NCBI GenBank assembly: GCA_013813955.1
Contig: JACCQW010000079.1
Span: forward strand, 1 to 8,631
From: Solirubrobacterales bacterium
GTDB taxonomy: Bacteria > Actinomycetota > Thermoleophilia > Solirubrobacterales > Solirubrobacteraceae
DNA: 8,631 nucleotides
Direction of reading: 5' to 3'
This document shows positions 1 through 6,319 of this stretch, piece by piece (position 1 is the stretch's first letter; each line of letters starts with the position of its first letter). The notes beneath the pieces are model-generated. The model searched no databases. It saw nothing but the letters and a program-made list of their open reading frames with translations, and was not told where the DNA came from. Both the position numbers and the translations under genes were made by a program.

Positions 1-676
1 GCTCGCGCTGGCTCACCGGACCCACGAGTCGGTCGATGCCCGCGTGCGCGAACGCCGCGCGCTCGCCGCTGACCACGGTGAGATGGCGCGGCTCGGCCAT
101 CGTCCCCGCCGCCTCCACGGCCGCGCCGACGTGCTTGAACCACGACGACGGGTTGCCCTCGACGAGCACGCGCAGCGGCTCGCGCAGCCGCGGAACGATC
201 TCGGCGGGGCCGGCGAAGACCTCCTTGTCCATGCCGTTGCGCACGAGATGGCAGCGCGCGTCGGGGCGCAGCTCGGCCAGCGTGTCGCGGATCCAGCGCG
301 CCTCGGTGATGAACGCGACCGGCAGGTCGAGCACCAGCCCGGCCGTGACCCGCTCTGCCTCGTCGGCGCCGTAGAAGCGGTCCTCCAGGCTCTGCACGAA
401 CATCGCGTGCCGGGCGGCGTCGAGCTCGAAGAGCGAGAACGCGGTCTCCCACCACGTGCCGATCGCGATGTCCCAGGGCTGCTCGCGCGCGGTGGCCAGG
501 CTCTCGACCGGGATGCCCTCCAGCGTGTGGTGCGCCCAGTGCGGATCGTCCTGCTCGCGGACGAGTACGAGCCGGGCATCGAAGCCGTGGCGCGAGCGCA
601 GCTGGTGTACGTGCTGGACGACCACCCCGACCCCGCCCGAGAGCTGCAGGTCGTTGACGAGGAAGCCGACCTTCAT
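1..676 (-). CDS. Glycosyltransferase, GT4-like, N-terminal part (runs off window)
   Basis: Probable cytoplasmic glycosyltransferase that moves a sugar from an activated donor onto a growing surface glycan; donor and acceptor are unknown. 225 residues are visible, and the C-terminal Rossmann domain that would hold the donor site is mostly cut off by the window edge. The start MKVGFLVND is followed by a glycine-rich SGGVGVVV loop (residues 13-20), typical of the acceptor-side domain of GT-B enzymes. Residues 122-154 (FITEARWIRDTL, then HLVRNGMDKEVF) match the family pattern of a surface helix followed by a 'PNG-hD...F' turn that leads into the second domain, whose first strand (LRVLVEG, 168-174) is visible. 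The ATG overlaps the stop of the upstream methyltransferase gene as ATGA, with no Shine-Dalgarno sequence, so translation is probably coupled. The family is clear; the exact activity is not. Confidence 0.82.
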   Translation of the reverse strand, partial: MKVGFLVNDLQLSGGVGVVVQHVHQLRSRHGFDARLVLVREQDDPHWAHHTLEGIPVESLATAREQPWDIAIGTWWETAFSLFELDAARHAMFVQSLEDRFYGADEAERVTAGLVLDLPVAFITEARWIRDTLAELRPDARCHLVRNGMDKEVFAGPAEIVPRLREPLRVLVEGNPSSWFKHVGAAVEAAGTMAEPRHLTVVSGERAAFAHAGIDRLVGPVSQRE

Positions 677-1584
677 CGGCGCAGCAGGCGGCGGCGCAGC
701 GAGCGCCGCGACGAGCCGCCGTGACCCTCGTCGTAGGCGCGGCGCTCGGGGGTGCCCGAGCGCGGCAGGCTCAGCCGGTCCTCCAGCGAGTGGATGTAGT
801 CCCGCCACCCGTCGCGCTCGGCCAGCAGGTGCAGCAGGTCGCTCTCGCGCTGGCGAACCCAGGCGCGCTGCTCGTCGAGGTCGACCTGCTCGACGGCGAC
901 GGTGGCCTGCAGCTCGCCGGCCCGTGGGCCGAACGCGGCGAGGAAGTGCGTGGGCACGCCGTCGTCGAGCTGTACCGCGGCCTCGACGTGCTGCGCGCCG
1001 GCTTCGAAGACGACGCCAGAGCCGGCGAGCGCGAGCTGATGGACGACGACCGCGTCGCCGGGGAGCAGGCCCCGCAGCTCCTCCAGCGCGCCCGCGCCCC
1101 ACATCGTCTCGTGATAGGGGTTCTCGATGGCCCAGAACGCGTCGTTGGGGACGCTGAGCAGGACGGTCGTCTCGTGCTCGGCGGCAAGCTCGCACAGGAG
1201 ATCGAGCAGCGGCAGGAACGTCGGCAGGTGCTCGATGACCTCGAAGCACGTCGCGGTGCGCGGCCCCGGCCCGGCCAGCAGCGCCCCGCGGAGCCGATCG
1301 AGGTCGGCGGGCAGAACGAGATCGGCGGTCAGGCCCTCGACGGTGCCGGCGCGCACGATCGCACGCGCCTGACTCACCGCGGCCTCGTCGCGATCGGCGA
1401 GCACGGCCAGGCCGTCGAAGCGCTCGCCGAGCGCCCGGGCGGCGGCGAAGCCCGTGCCGCAGCCGACGTCGCACCAGCTCGCCGAGCCGGTGATGAGCGG
1501 CGCCGCGATGCGGTAGCGGAGGTCGTGCTCGGCGCGGATGGCCGGCTCGGTCTCGCGAGTGATGCGTTCTTGCCAGTCGGACAT
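673..1584 (-). CDS. Class I SAM-dependent methyltransferase with C-terminal coiled-coil-like tail
   Basis: 303 residues. Motif I, DVGCGTGF (39-46), is the SAM-binding glycine loop of class I methyltransferases. An acidic strand end (LADRDEAAV, 62-70), the ATCFEVIEHLP segment (111-121) and the LLSVPN strand (142-147) fit the UbiE/Methyltransf_11/23-type fold. Residues ~235-275 are charged and heptad-like (QRAWVRQRESDLL... YIHSLEDRL), followed by a very basic tail ending RRSLRRRLLRR. Methyltransferases with such tails are common in surface-polysaccharide clusters, where they methylate sugars, so a sugar O-methyltransferase is the likely role; the substrate is not readable. The ATG at 1584 is chosen because homology-like sequence begins just after it, and upstream reading in the same frame runs antisense into the divergent glycosyltransferase. 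The gene is the first of a two-gene leftward unit and its stop overlaps the next start by ATGA. Confidence 0.85.
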   Translation of the reverse strand: MSDWQERITRETEPAIRAEHDLRYRIAAPLITGSASWCDVGCGTGFAAARALGERFDGLAVLADRDEAAVSQARAIVRAGTVEGLTADLVLPADLDRLRGALLAGPGPRTATCFEVIEHLPTFLPLLDLLCELAAEHETTVLLSVPNDAFWAIENPYHETMWGAGALEELRGLLPGDAVVVHQLALAGSGVVFEAGAQHVEAAVQLDDGVPTHFLAAFGPRAGELQATVAVEQVDLDEQRAWVRQRESDLLHLLAERDGWRDYIHSLEDRLSLPRSGTPERRAYDEGHGGSSRRSLRRRLLRR

Positions 1585-1605
1585 GCCAGGGCGCCGGGCG
1601 CGGCG

Positions 1606-1617
1606 ACATCGTACCCT
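1606..1617. promoter_or_regulatory. Candidate overlapping divergent -10 elements in the 40-bp spacer
   Basis: The spacer between the two divergent starts (1584 leftward, 1625 rightward) is only 40 bp. On the + strand TACCCT (1612-1617) lies exactly 7 nt before the GTG start at 1625. On the - strand TACGAT (1613 to 1608) lies 23 nt before the ATG at 1584. Both fit the TANNNT -10 pattern and overlap, so the two units might compete for RNA polymerase. No convincing -35 box or Shine-Dalgarno sequence is seen. This is a pattern match only. Confidence 0.35.
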
Positions 1618-1624
1618 CCGCCAC

Positions 1625-2599
1625 GTGAGCCTCGCCTTCGCCCAGCGCGGACTTCCCGTGCCCGCGCCGCCGGTGCGCGGCCCGCTGCGGCTGGCCTTCG
1701 TCGGGCAGTCGACGTTCTTCGCGGCGTGCTCGCTGGGCGACGAGCGCCCCGACGTGCAGACGACGTTCATCGAGTTTCGCCAAGGCGCCGACGCGCCGAA
1801 GATGCGCGCCGCAGTCGATGCGTTCGCCCCCCATGTCGTGGCGGTCTTCCGCCCGGAGATCGTGCCCGCCGGGCTGTTCGCCGACCTGCCCGCGCTCACG
1901 CTGGGCTTCCTCACCGAGCCGATCCCGCGGACCGGGGGGCGCGGGCACCCCGACCTCGAGCGCCGCCTCGGCGAGCTGCGCGCCGTCGATCCGCACAACT
2001 TCGATCGCCACGTGTCATTCGACCCGCTCATCGCCGAGACCGCCGCCACCGTGCTGCCGGTGTGGCGCTCGGCCCCGCTGCCGGTGGCCGACCGCTGCTT
2101 CGCGGCGGTCCGCCCGATCCAGGGGCGCCCGCGGGTGCTGTTCGTCGGCCGCTCGACGCACCACCGCGAGGTGATCCTCGGCCCGGCCAAGCACGACTTC
2201 GACGTCCTGCACATGGCCTTCGGCGTGGGCGCCGGCGAGCTCGAGCAGCTGCTCGGCGAGCACGAGGTGGGCATCAACGTCCACAACGAGCCCTATCCGT
2301 CCTTCGAGAACCGCGTCGCGCTGCACCTCGCCGCCGGCCACCTCGTGTTCAGCGAGCGCCTCAGCCCGCTGCACGGCCTCGAGCCAGGCATCGACTTCCT
2401 GGAGATCGACAGCCCCCAGGGCCTGCATCACGCGCTGGGGATGCTCGCCCGCTACCCGGGCCTGTGGCACCGGGTCCGCGTGCGCGGGCGCCGCAAGGCC
2501 GAGCTGTTTCGCGCCTCGCGCATCTGGCCGCGCCTGGCCGGCGACCTGCTGCGCGATGTCGCGGCCTTCGGCACGCCGCACCGGCGCGCGGCCGCGTAG
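1625..2599 (+). CDS. CgeB-like glycosyltransferase (paralogue 1)
   Basis: 324-residue probable glycosyltransferase of the CgeB/'glycosyl transferase family 1-like' type. The N-terminal Rossmann-like strand is LRLAFVGQSTFF (21-32). Other blocks are FRQGADA (51-57), FRPEIVPAGLF (75-85) and a TLGFLTEPIPR segment (92-102). The second domain starts at VLFVGRSTHHRE (171-182) and carries the C-terminal signature NVHNEPYPSFENRVALHLAAGHLV (218-241), where the E.R...A.G pattern matches the nucleotide-sugar-binding end of GT-B enzymes. It is a close paralogue of the gene at 4099-3098: hand alignment of two blocks gives about 60% identical residues. I chose the GTG at 1625 because a TANNNT box lies 7 nt upstream (leaderless fit) and the preceding in-frame extension overlaps the divergent gene. 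rfbC follows 14 nt after its stop, probably in one operon. Sugar specificity is unknown. Confidence 0.78.
   Translation: MSLAFAQRGLPVPAPPVRGPLRLAFVGQSTFFAACSLGDERPDVQTTFIEFRQGADAPKMRAAVDAFAPHVVAVFRPEIVPAGLFADLPALTLGFLTEPIPRTGGRGHPDLERRLGELRAVDPHNFDRHVSFDPLIAETAATVLPVWRSAPLPVADRCFAAVRPIQGRPRVLFVGRSTHHREVILGPAKHDFDVLHMAFGVGAGELEQLLGEHEVGINVHNEPYPSFENRVALHLAAGHLVFSERLSPLHGLEPGIDFLEIDSPQGLHHALGMLARYPGLWHRVRVRGRRKAELFRASRIWPRLAGDLLRDVAAFGTPHRRAAA
2267..2404 (+). repeat. Imperfect inverted repeat, left arm (within glycosyltransferase paralogue 1)
   Basis: This 138-bp segment encodes the conserved NEPYP...ENRVALHLAAGH block. Compared with the reverse complement of 3353-3490, I count 112 of 138 identical bases (about 81%) with no gaps. 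The longest perfect run is 26 bp (2303-2328 against 3429-3454). The repeat exists because the two paralogous genes face each other. It is the best-conserved stretch of a longer, weaker inverted repeat. Confidence 0.85.
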
Positions 2600-2613
2600 C
2601 CTGCCCGAGCGTC

Positions 2614-3165
2614 ATGCGCGTGATCCCCAACGAGCTGCTGGAGGGCCCGCTCCTGCTGGAGCCGACCGTGCACCGCGACGGCCGCGGCTTCTTCACCGAG
2701 ACCTTCCGCGCCTCCGCGCTGGAGCAGCTCGGCGTCACCGACGCGTGGGTGCAGGACAACCACTCGCGCTCCGATCGCGGTGTCGTGCGCGGGATGCACT
2801 TCCACATCGGCGACGGCGTGGCCAAGCTCGTGCGCTGCGGGCGCGGCGCGATCTGGGACGTGCTCGTCGACCTGCGCCGCGACTCGCCGACCTACGGGCG
2901 CTGGGAGGGCTTCGACCTCGACGACGAGACACAGCGCCTGCTGTACGTTCCGCGCGGGTTCGCGCACGGCTTCTGTGTGGGCAGCGAGATCGCCGACGTG
3001 CTCTACAAGCAATCCGCCTATTACGACCCCGCCGTCGAGCGGGGCATCGCCTACGACGACCCGGACGTCGCGATCGCGTGGCCGATCGAGCTCGAGCTCA
3101 CGCCCTCCCCGCGCGACGCGAGCGCACCGCGCCTCGCAGAGATCGCCGGCGAGCTTTCGTTCTAG
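2614..3165 (+). CDS. rfbC: dTDP-4-dehydrorhamnose 3,5-epimerase (RmlC/RfbC family)
   Basis: 183 residues, the normal length for this cupin enzyme. It epimerises C3 and C5 of dTDP-4-keto-6-deoxy-glucose, the third step of dTDP-L-rhamnose synthesis; relatives act on similar keto-deoxy sugars. Family landmarks in order: the DGRGFFTETFR substrate loop (22-32), QDNHSRS (47-53), RGMHFH with the catalytic base His62 (59-64), K71, the WDVLVDLR strand (81-88), PRGFAHGF (113-120), YKQSAYYDP with catalytic Tyr131 (131-139), GIAYDDPDVAIAWP (144-157) and the SPRDA element (165-169), whose Asp168 would pair with the catalytic His. The ATG at 2614 gives the canonical N-terminus and lies 14 nt after the upstream glycosyltransferase stop. 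RmlA, RmlB and RmlD are not in the window. The 3' end overlaps the convergent glycosyltransferase gene by 68 bp. Confidence 0.93.
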   Translation: MRVIPNELLEGPLLLEPTVHRDGRGFFTETFRASALEQLGVTDAWVQDNHSRSDRGVVRGMHFHIGDGVAKLVRCGRGAIWDVLVDLRRDSPTYGRWEGFDLDDETQRLLYVPRGFAHGFCVGSEIADVLYKQSAYYDPAVERGIAYDDPDVAIAWPIELELTPSPRDASAPRLAEIAGELSF

Positions 3166-4099
3166 GCGGACCGTCCGAGCGCCCGCCGCTGCGCGCGACG
3201 TCCTCGAGCAGCTCGCGCGCGATGCGAGGGAAGACCACCGATGCCCGGAAGCGCTCGGCCGCCCGCCGGCCGGCGAGGCGCATCGGATGAGCCGCCTGCG
3301 GATCGCGCAGCGCGTCGCCGACCAGGCGCAGCAGCACATCGGGGGTCGGCGCCTCGAGCAGCTCCACGCCGGGTTCGAGGCCGTGGCGCGGGCTAAGCGG
3401 CTCGGAGATCACGAGGTGGCCGGCGGCCAGGTGCAGCGCGACGCGGTTCTCGAACGTGGGGTAGGGCTCGTTGTGCAGGTTGATCGCGACGGTGGCGCCG
3501 CGCATGATCGCCCGCAGTCGCTCGCCGGTCGCGCCGTGGGCGACGTGCAGCACGTCGTGGACGTGCTTGACCGGGACGAGGAAGCGCTCGCGGTGTGCGG
3601 TCGAGCGGCCGACGAACACCGCGCGCGGGGGTTGGCTCGGGGGCTGGACCTCCGTGAAGTGCTCGTCGGCGACAGGGATCGGAAACGCGCGCCAGATCGG
3701 CGCCCCGGCGTCGGCCGCGGTCGCGGCGATGAGCGGATCAAAGGAGGCGAAGCGGTCGAAGTTCGCGGCGTCGGCGGCGCGCACGTAGGTCAGGCGCTGG
3801 AGCAGGTCGGGGTGCGGCCTGGGCCCTCGGGTGCTGCGGGGAAGCGGCTCGGTCAGGTATCCGAGCGTCAGCGCGCGCAGCCCCGCGAACAGGCCGGCGG
3901 GGATGGTCTCGGGACGAAAGACGAACACCACGTCGGCATCGAGCTCGTCCACCTCCCGGCGCAGCCGCCCGGCGTCGGCGCCCTGGCGGAAGTCGACGAA
4001 GCTCGGCTCGACGCCGCCGGCGGGCTGCTGCAGGGCGCACTGCTCGAAGAACACGCGCTGGCCCACGAAGGCCATGCGCACCGGGGCGTCCGCGGGCAT
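3098..4099 (-). CDS. CgeB-like glycosyltransferase (paralogue 2, inverted)
   Basis: 333-residue probable glycosyltransferase, a paralogue of the gene at 1625-2599. Shared blocks: MAFVGQRVFFEQC (9-21), FRQGADA (38-44), FRPETIPAGLF (61-71), TLGYLTEPLPR (78-88), NFDRFASFDPLIA (113-125), VFVGRSTAHRE (161-171) and NLHNEPYPTFENRVALHLAAGHLV (207-230). Similarity to the paralogue ends near residue 303. The last ~29 residues are Arg/Gly-rich and unlike the paralogue, and 68 bp of this tail is antisense to the end of rfbC, so the tail may be a run-on after loss of the original stop. The ATG at 4099 is preferred: a TATCCT -10-like box (4112 to 4107) sits exactly 7 nt upstream, and the longer frame to 4207 would invade the upstream secreted-protein gene. 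Substrate is unknown; the close paralogy suggests a related acceptor or donor. Confidence 0.78.
   Translation of the reverse strand: MPADAPVRMAFVGQRVFFEQCALQQPAGGVEPSFVDFRQGADAGRLRREVDELDADVVFVFRPETIPAGLFAGLRALTLGYLTEPLPRSTRGPRPHPDLLQRLTYVRAADAANFDRFASFDPLIAATAADAGAPIWRAFPIPVADEHFTEVQPPSQPPRAVFVGRSTAHRERFLVPVKHVHDVLHVAHGATGERLRAIMRGATVAINLHNEPYPTFENRVALHLAAGHLVISEPLSPRHGLEPGVELLEAPTPDVLLRLVGDALRDPQAAHPMRLAGRRAAERFRASVVFPRIARELLEDVARSGGRSDGPPRTKARRRSLRGAVRSRRAGRA
3353..3490 (-). repeat. Imperfect inverted repeat, right arm (within glycosyltransferase paralogue 2)
   Basis: Reverse-complement partner of 2267-2404, 138 bp, about 81% identical by hand count and without gaps, including one 26-bp perfect run at 3429-3454. 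Together the two arms enclose the end of paralogue 1, all of rfbC and the 3' end of paralogue 2. Confidence 0.85.
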
Positions 4100-4106
4100 C
4101 GCGCGA

Positions 4107-4112
4107 AGGATA
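4107..4112 (-). promoter_or_regulatory. Candidate -10 element for a leaderless transcript
   Basis: TATCCT on the - strand lies 7 nt before the ATG at 4099, inside the 61-bp gap after the secreted-protein stop. The spacing would put the transcription start at the start codon, and no Shine-Dalgarno sequence is present. The same 7-nt geometry occurs before the paralogue at 1625. No clear -35 box is visible. Confidence 0.35.
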
Positions 4113-4160
4113 GGCCCGGCCAACCGGCGCGCCGTGTCCGCGGGCTCGTCTGAGCGGCGT

Positions 4161-5870
4161 TCACGGTAGGACCGTGAGCCGGCGACGCACCGATTGCGAC
4201 GGCTCATAGGGCAGCGTCTCCTGGCGGCGAACCCGCGCGCGGAAGGTGTAGCGGGTCGTGCGAAACGTGCGCTTGAATCGGTATCGACACGCGTAGCGGC
4301 CGCGCGCGGTGGTGCGCGCCGAGCAGACCGGCCGCCACTGCCTACCGACGATGACCTGCACGTCGACGAGCTTGCGGCCAGCGTTGGGGCCTGCGAGCGT
4401 GCCGGAGTACCGGGCGGCGCTGCCGTTTCGCAGCTTGCGACGACTCAGGCGCAGGCTCAGCCGCGCGCGAACGCGCACGTCGATCGAGGTCTTCGCGGCG
4501 GGTCCTGCGCCATGGGCGAAGGTGATCGTCCGCGACGGGCCGGCCGGGAGGAGATAGCGGAAGGCCCCGGAGGCGTCGGTGGTGATCGGGCGCTGGGTCC
4601 GCGCCTTCGCGCGCGGCACACGGAGGAGCGTCGTGACGTCGATCCGAGCGCCGGACATCGGGTTGCCATCGGCGTTGCGGATCGTGCCCGAGATCGGCAC
4701 CCGGCGTCCGTAGGCGCTGCGCACCATGTCGTCCTTGGCCCCGGGCGCTGTGGCGGTCAGCGTGATCGTGCGGGCGGCTGAGGGCGGCGCGAGAGGTCGT
4801 CCGATCGGGGAGGGCGGGGTGAGCGCATCGGGCGGCGGGGCCGGGGACGCGAGAGCAGCCGGAGCCGACCGCACCGGGCCGTTCTGGATCGTGACGGGCT
4901 CGGCTCCGAAGACGGTGGCGCGGTTGCCGGCAGCGTCCTCCACGCTGATCCGGATCTCGTGCGGACCATCGGGCACGGTCGTCGTGTCGAAGCGGACGGT
5001 CCCGTTGGCGGACAGCTTGCACGGCACGCGGTTGACGAACTGGAACGGGTCGGGATCGGCGGGATACGCATCCGCACACTTGCCGCCGTTCGCGTCGATG
5101 ATCTCCCGATGGACCGGCACCCCGTCGATCTCGATGACCCCCCTGTAGACACCCGAGCCCTGATCGGTCGCCGTGAACGTGACCGACTCCGTCCCTCGGT
5201 GAACACCCCCCTTGGCAAGCGCACCCGTGGGGGTGCCTGGAACGGGGTTCGAGAGGTCCTCGAGGAGGAAGTGGGCGGCGAAGATCATCTGCTCGGCCCC
5301 GAGTCCCCCGCCACCCGGACAAAAAGCTCCATCGAATCCGGTGCATCCGATGCGCAATTTGATGACGTTGTCGCGCAGGTCTGGGTGTGGAACGCGATTT
5401 GTCGGATGGAACCCAAGCCTCGGGTCTCCACTGCTGACGTTTCCCGTACCCAGCGGGGGAGCCGCCGAGGAGTCGACTTCGAGCTCCCGAGATCCAGCCA
5501 GGAGGTCGCGGTATGGAGTCGCTCGATCATTCGGTGCACCCAAGCGAAACGTTCGCCAAAGGGTAATACCAAGCAGCGTCGTGCCCGGGGAGGATTCCCA
5601 ACGCCATCCACGACGCATCGTTGTGGGGAAACCGTCGGCGTCCATGGCGGTTTGCAGGGACCCGCCGCTCCTACACGTATCGGTATGTCGGATGCCCGGC
5701 TGCTCTGCGTCAGGCGCCCAGCCATCCGTCGGCGCGAAGGTGCTGTTGGGCAGCCGACACGTGTAGATCGTGTAGTTCCCGGCATGAGCAGCGATCGCCA
5801 GGGTCAGCGTGGCGGCGCAGGCCGCCGCCGCGACAGTGAGAGCTCTCCTCGTAAAACTGGTGGCGCACAT
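4161..5870 (-). CDS. Secreted modular protein with Ig-like and carboxypeptidase-regulatory-like domains
   Basis: 569 residues. Residues 1-30 form a Sec signal peptide: RR at 8-9, a hydrophobic Ala/Leu core, and an AHA site with likely cleavage before Gly31. The mature N-terminus (GNYTIYTC... GWAP) opens a ~200-residue Trp/Cys-containing domain I cannot name (31-~225; Cys38, 66, 176, 184). An Ig-like/Big-type domain follows (~226-328: VTFTATDQGSG ... DGPHEIRISVEDAAGNRATV). Next is a Pro/Ala-rich linker (~333-366), then a carboxypeptidase-regulatory-like beta-sandwich (~388-455: ISGTIRNADGNPMSGARIDV ... TTDASGAFRYLLPAG). A final Arg-rich beta domain (~470-569) has Cys516 and Cys528, which could form a disulfide. 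No sortase motif or C-terminal membrane anchor is seen. It is probably extracellular or wall-associated, perhaps binding the glycan made nearby, but no enzymatic motif is visible. Such proteins are frequent in Solirubrobacterales-type actinobacteria. The start is set by a strong ribosome binding site. Confidence 0.8.
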   Translation of the reverse strand: MCATSFTRRALTVAAAACAATLTLAIAAHAGNYTIYTCRLPNSTFAPTDGWAPDAEQPGIRHTDTCRSGGSLQTAMDADGFPTTMRRGWRWESSPGTTLLGITLWRTFRLGAPNDRATPYRDLLAGSRELEVDSSAAPPLGTGNVSSGDPRLGFHPTNRVPHPDLRDNVIKLRIGCTGFDGAFCPGGGGLGAEQMIFAAHFLLEDLSNPVPGTPTGALAKGGVHRGTESVTFTATDQGSGVYRGVIEIDGVPVHREIIDANGGKCADAYPADPDPFQFVNRVPCKLSANGTVRFDTTTVPDGPHEIRISVEDAAGNRATVFGAEPVTIQNGPVRSAPAALASPAPPPDALTPPSPIGRPLAPPSAARTITLTATAPGAKDDMVRSAYGRRVPISGTIRNADGNPMSGARIDVTTLLRVPRAKARTQRPITTDASGAFRYLLPAGPSRTITFAHGAGPAAKTSIDVRVRARLSLRLSRRKLRNGSAARYSGTLAGPNAGRKLVDVQVIVGRQWRPVCSARTTARGRYACRYRFKRTFRTTRYTFRARVRRQETLPYEPSQSVRRRLTVLP

Positions 5871-5876
5871 CTACGA

Positions 5877-5882
5877 CCTCCT
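5877..5882 (-). promoter_or_regulatory. Strong Shine-Dalgarno sequence of the secreted-protein gene
   Basis: AGGAGG on the - strand is followed by a 6-nt spacer and the ATG at 5870. It fixes this start and is the only strong ribosome binding site in the window; other genes here appear leaderless or translationally coupled. Confidence 0.85.
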
Positions 5883-5979
5883 CGGGGGTGCTTGCCTTTC
5901 CTTAGGCCGCTCCACTCGGAAGTTCGCCCCCTTCGAGGCGCGCGACTTTACGCAGGACCACTCTTGAGACCAGACGCCC

Positions 5980-6006
5980 ATCGTAAGCTGGCACGTTCGC
6001 ACTCAA
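5980..6006 (-). promoter_or_regulatory. Candidate promoter for the secreted-protein gene
   Basis: On the - strand TTGAGT (6006 to 6001) and TACGAT (5985 to 5980) are separated by 15 nt (16 nt if TTTGAG is taken as the -35). This resembles a housekeeping sigma promoter and would give a 5' leader of about 100 nt. It lies between the truncated permease copy and the gene, in a 167-bp gap that otherwise shows nothing recognisable. Pattern match only. Confidence 0.3.
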
Positions 6007-6037
6007 AAGCTCCGCACGTTGCGAGCAGAACGCGCCT

Positions 6038-6319
6038 TCACAACTCCTCCGCGATCCGCGGCGCCAGGCGCCGAAACACGGGCCAGCCGGCGATTCCGAC
6101 GGCCACCGTCAAGGCGATCGGGACGACGATGAGCGCGCCGCTGGCGCCGCTGGCCTCCCATGCGTTCGGATGTCCTGGGCCGAGCACAGCGTGGCGCGTC
6201 TGCTGCAGGATCACCGCGAACGGGTTGAGCAGCAGGTACTGCGACGCACCCGGAGCCTCCTGCTCGATGAGATCGACCGTGCAGAAGATGGGCGAGCGGT
6301 AGAACAGCAGAAGGAGCAT
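6038..6319 (-). pseudogene. 5'-truncated copy of an ABC-2 polysaccharide-export permease gene
   Basis: Encodes the last ~92 residues of the permease found intact at 8631-8222, including SPIF.TVDLIEQEAPG, LNPFAVILQQTRHA and the C-terminal RRLAPRIAEEL. The reading frame is unbroken and ends at TGA (the intact copy ends at TAG). Upstream of about 6318 the similarity stops abruptly, and the frame enters unrelated basic sequence with nearby ATGs at 6319 and 6373. All the N-terminal membrane segments a transporter needs are missing. Five residues differ from the other copy, including Gly to Arg and Leu to Pro within or next to predicted membrane segments and Tyr to Cys, as expected from relaxed selection. 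A short membrane peptide could still be made, but I treat it as a gene remnant. Confidence 0.85.
6040..6317 (-). repeat. 278-bp direct repeat, copy A
   Basis: Aligns without gaps to 8224-8501 at a constant offset of 2184 bp. I count about 16 mismatches in 278 bp (about 94% identity). The left end coincides with the permease stop codon and the right end lies inside the coding sequence. The pair brackets the HTTM-like gene. Confidence 0.9.

Noticed and set aside
1538..1624. N-terminal extension of glycosyltransferase paralogue 1 to an ATG at 1538.
   Set aside because: It overlaps the divergent methyltransferase start, the added residues are Arg-rich and unlike the paralogue, and a leaderless GTG at 1625 fits better.
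721..2613. A very long + strand open frame running in frame into rfbC, which could suggest a large fusion protein.
   Set aside because: It is antisense to a methyltransferase with clear SAM motifs and then overlaps the glycosyltransferase in another frame. The translation is low-complexity Arg/Ala/Pro, as expected of shadow frames in very high GC DNA. rfbC has a canonical N-terminus at 2614.
2780..4153. Long + strand open frame antisense to glycosyltransferase paralogue 2.
   Set aside because: Low-complexity composition with no family motifs, while the - strand frame has strong similarity to its paralogue.
4100..4207. N-terminal extension of glycosyltransferase paralogue 2 to an ATG at 4207.
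   Set aside because: It would overlap the secreted-protein gene by 47 bp, has no counterpart in the paralogue, and ignores the -10-like box placed 7 nt before 4099.
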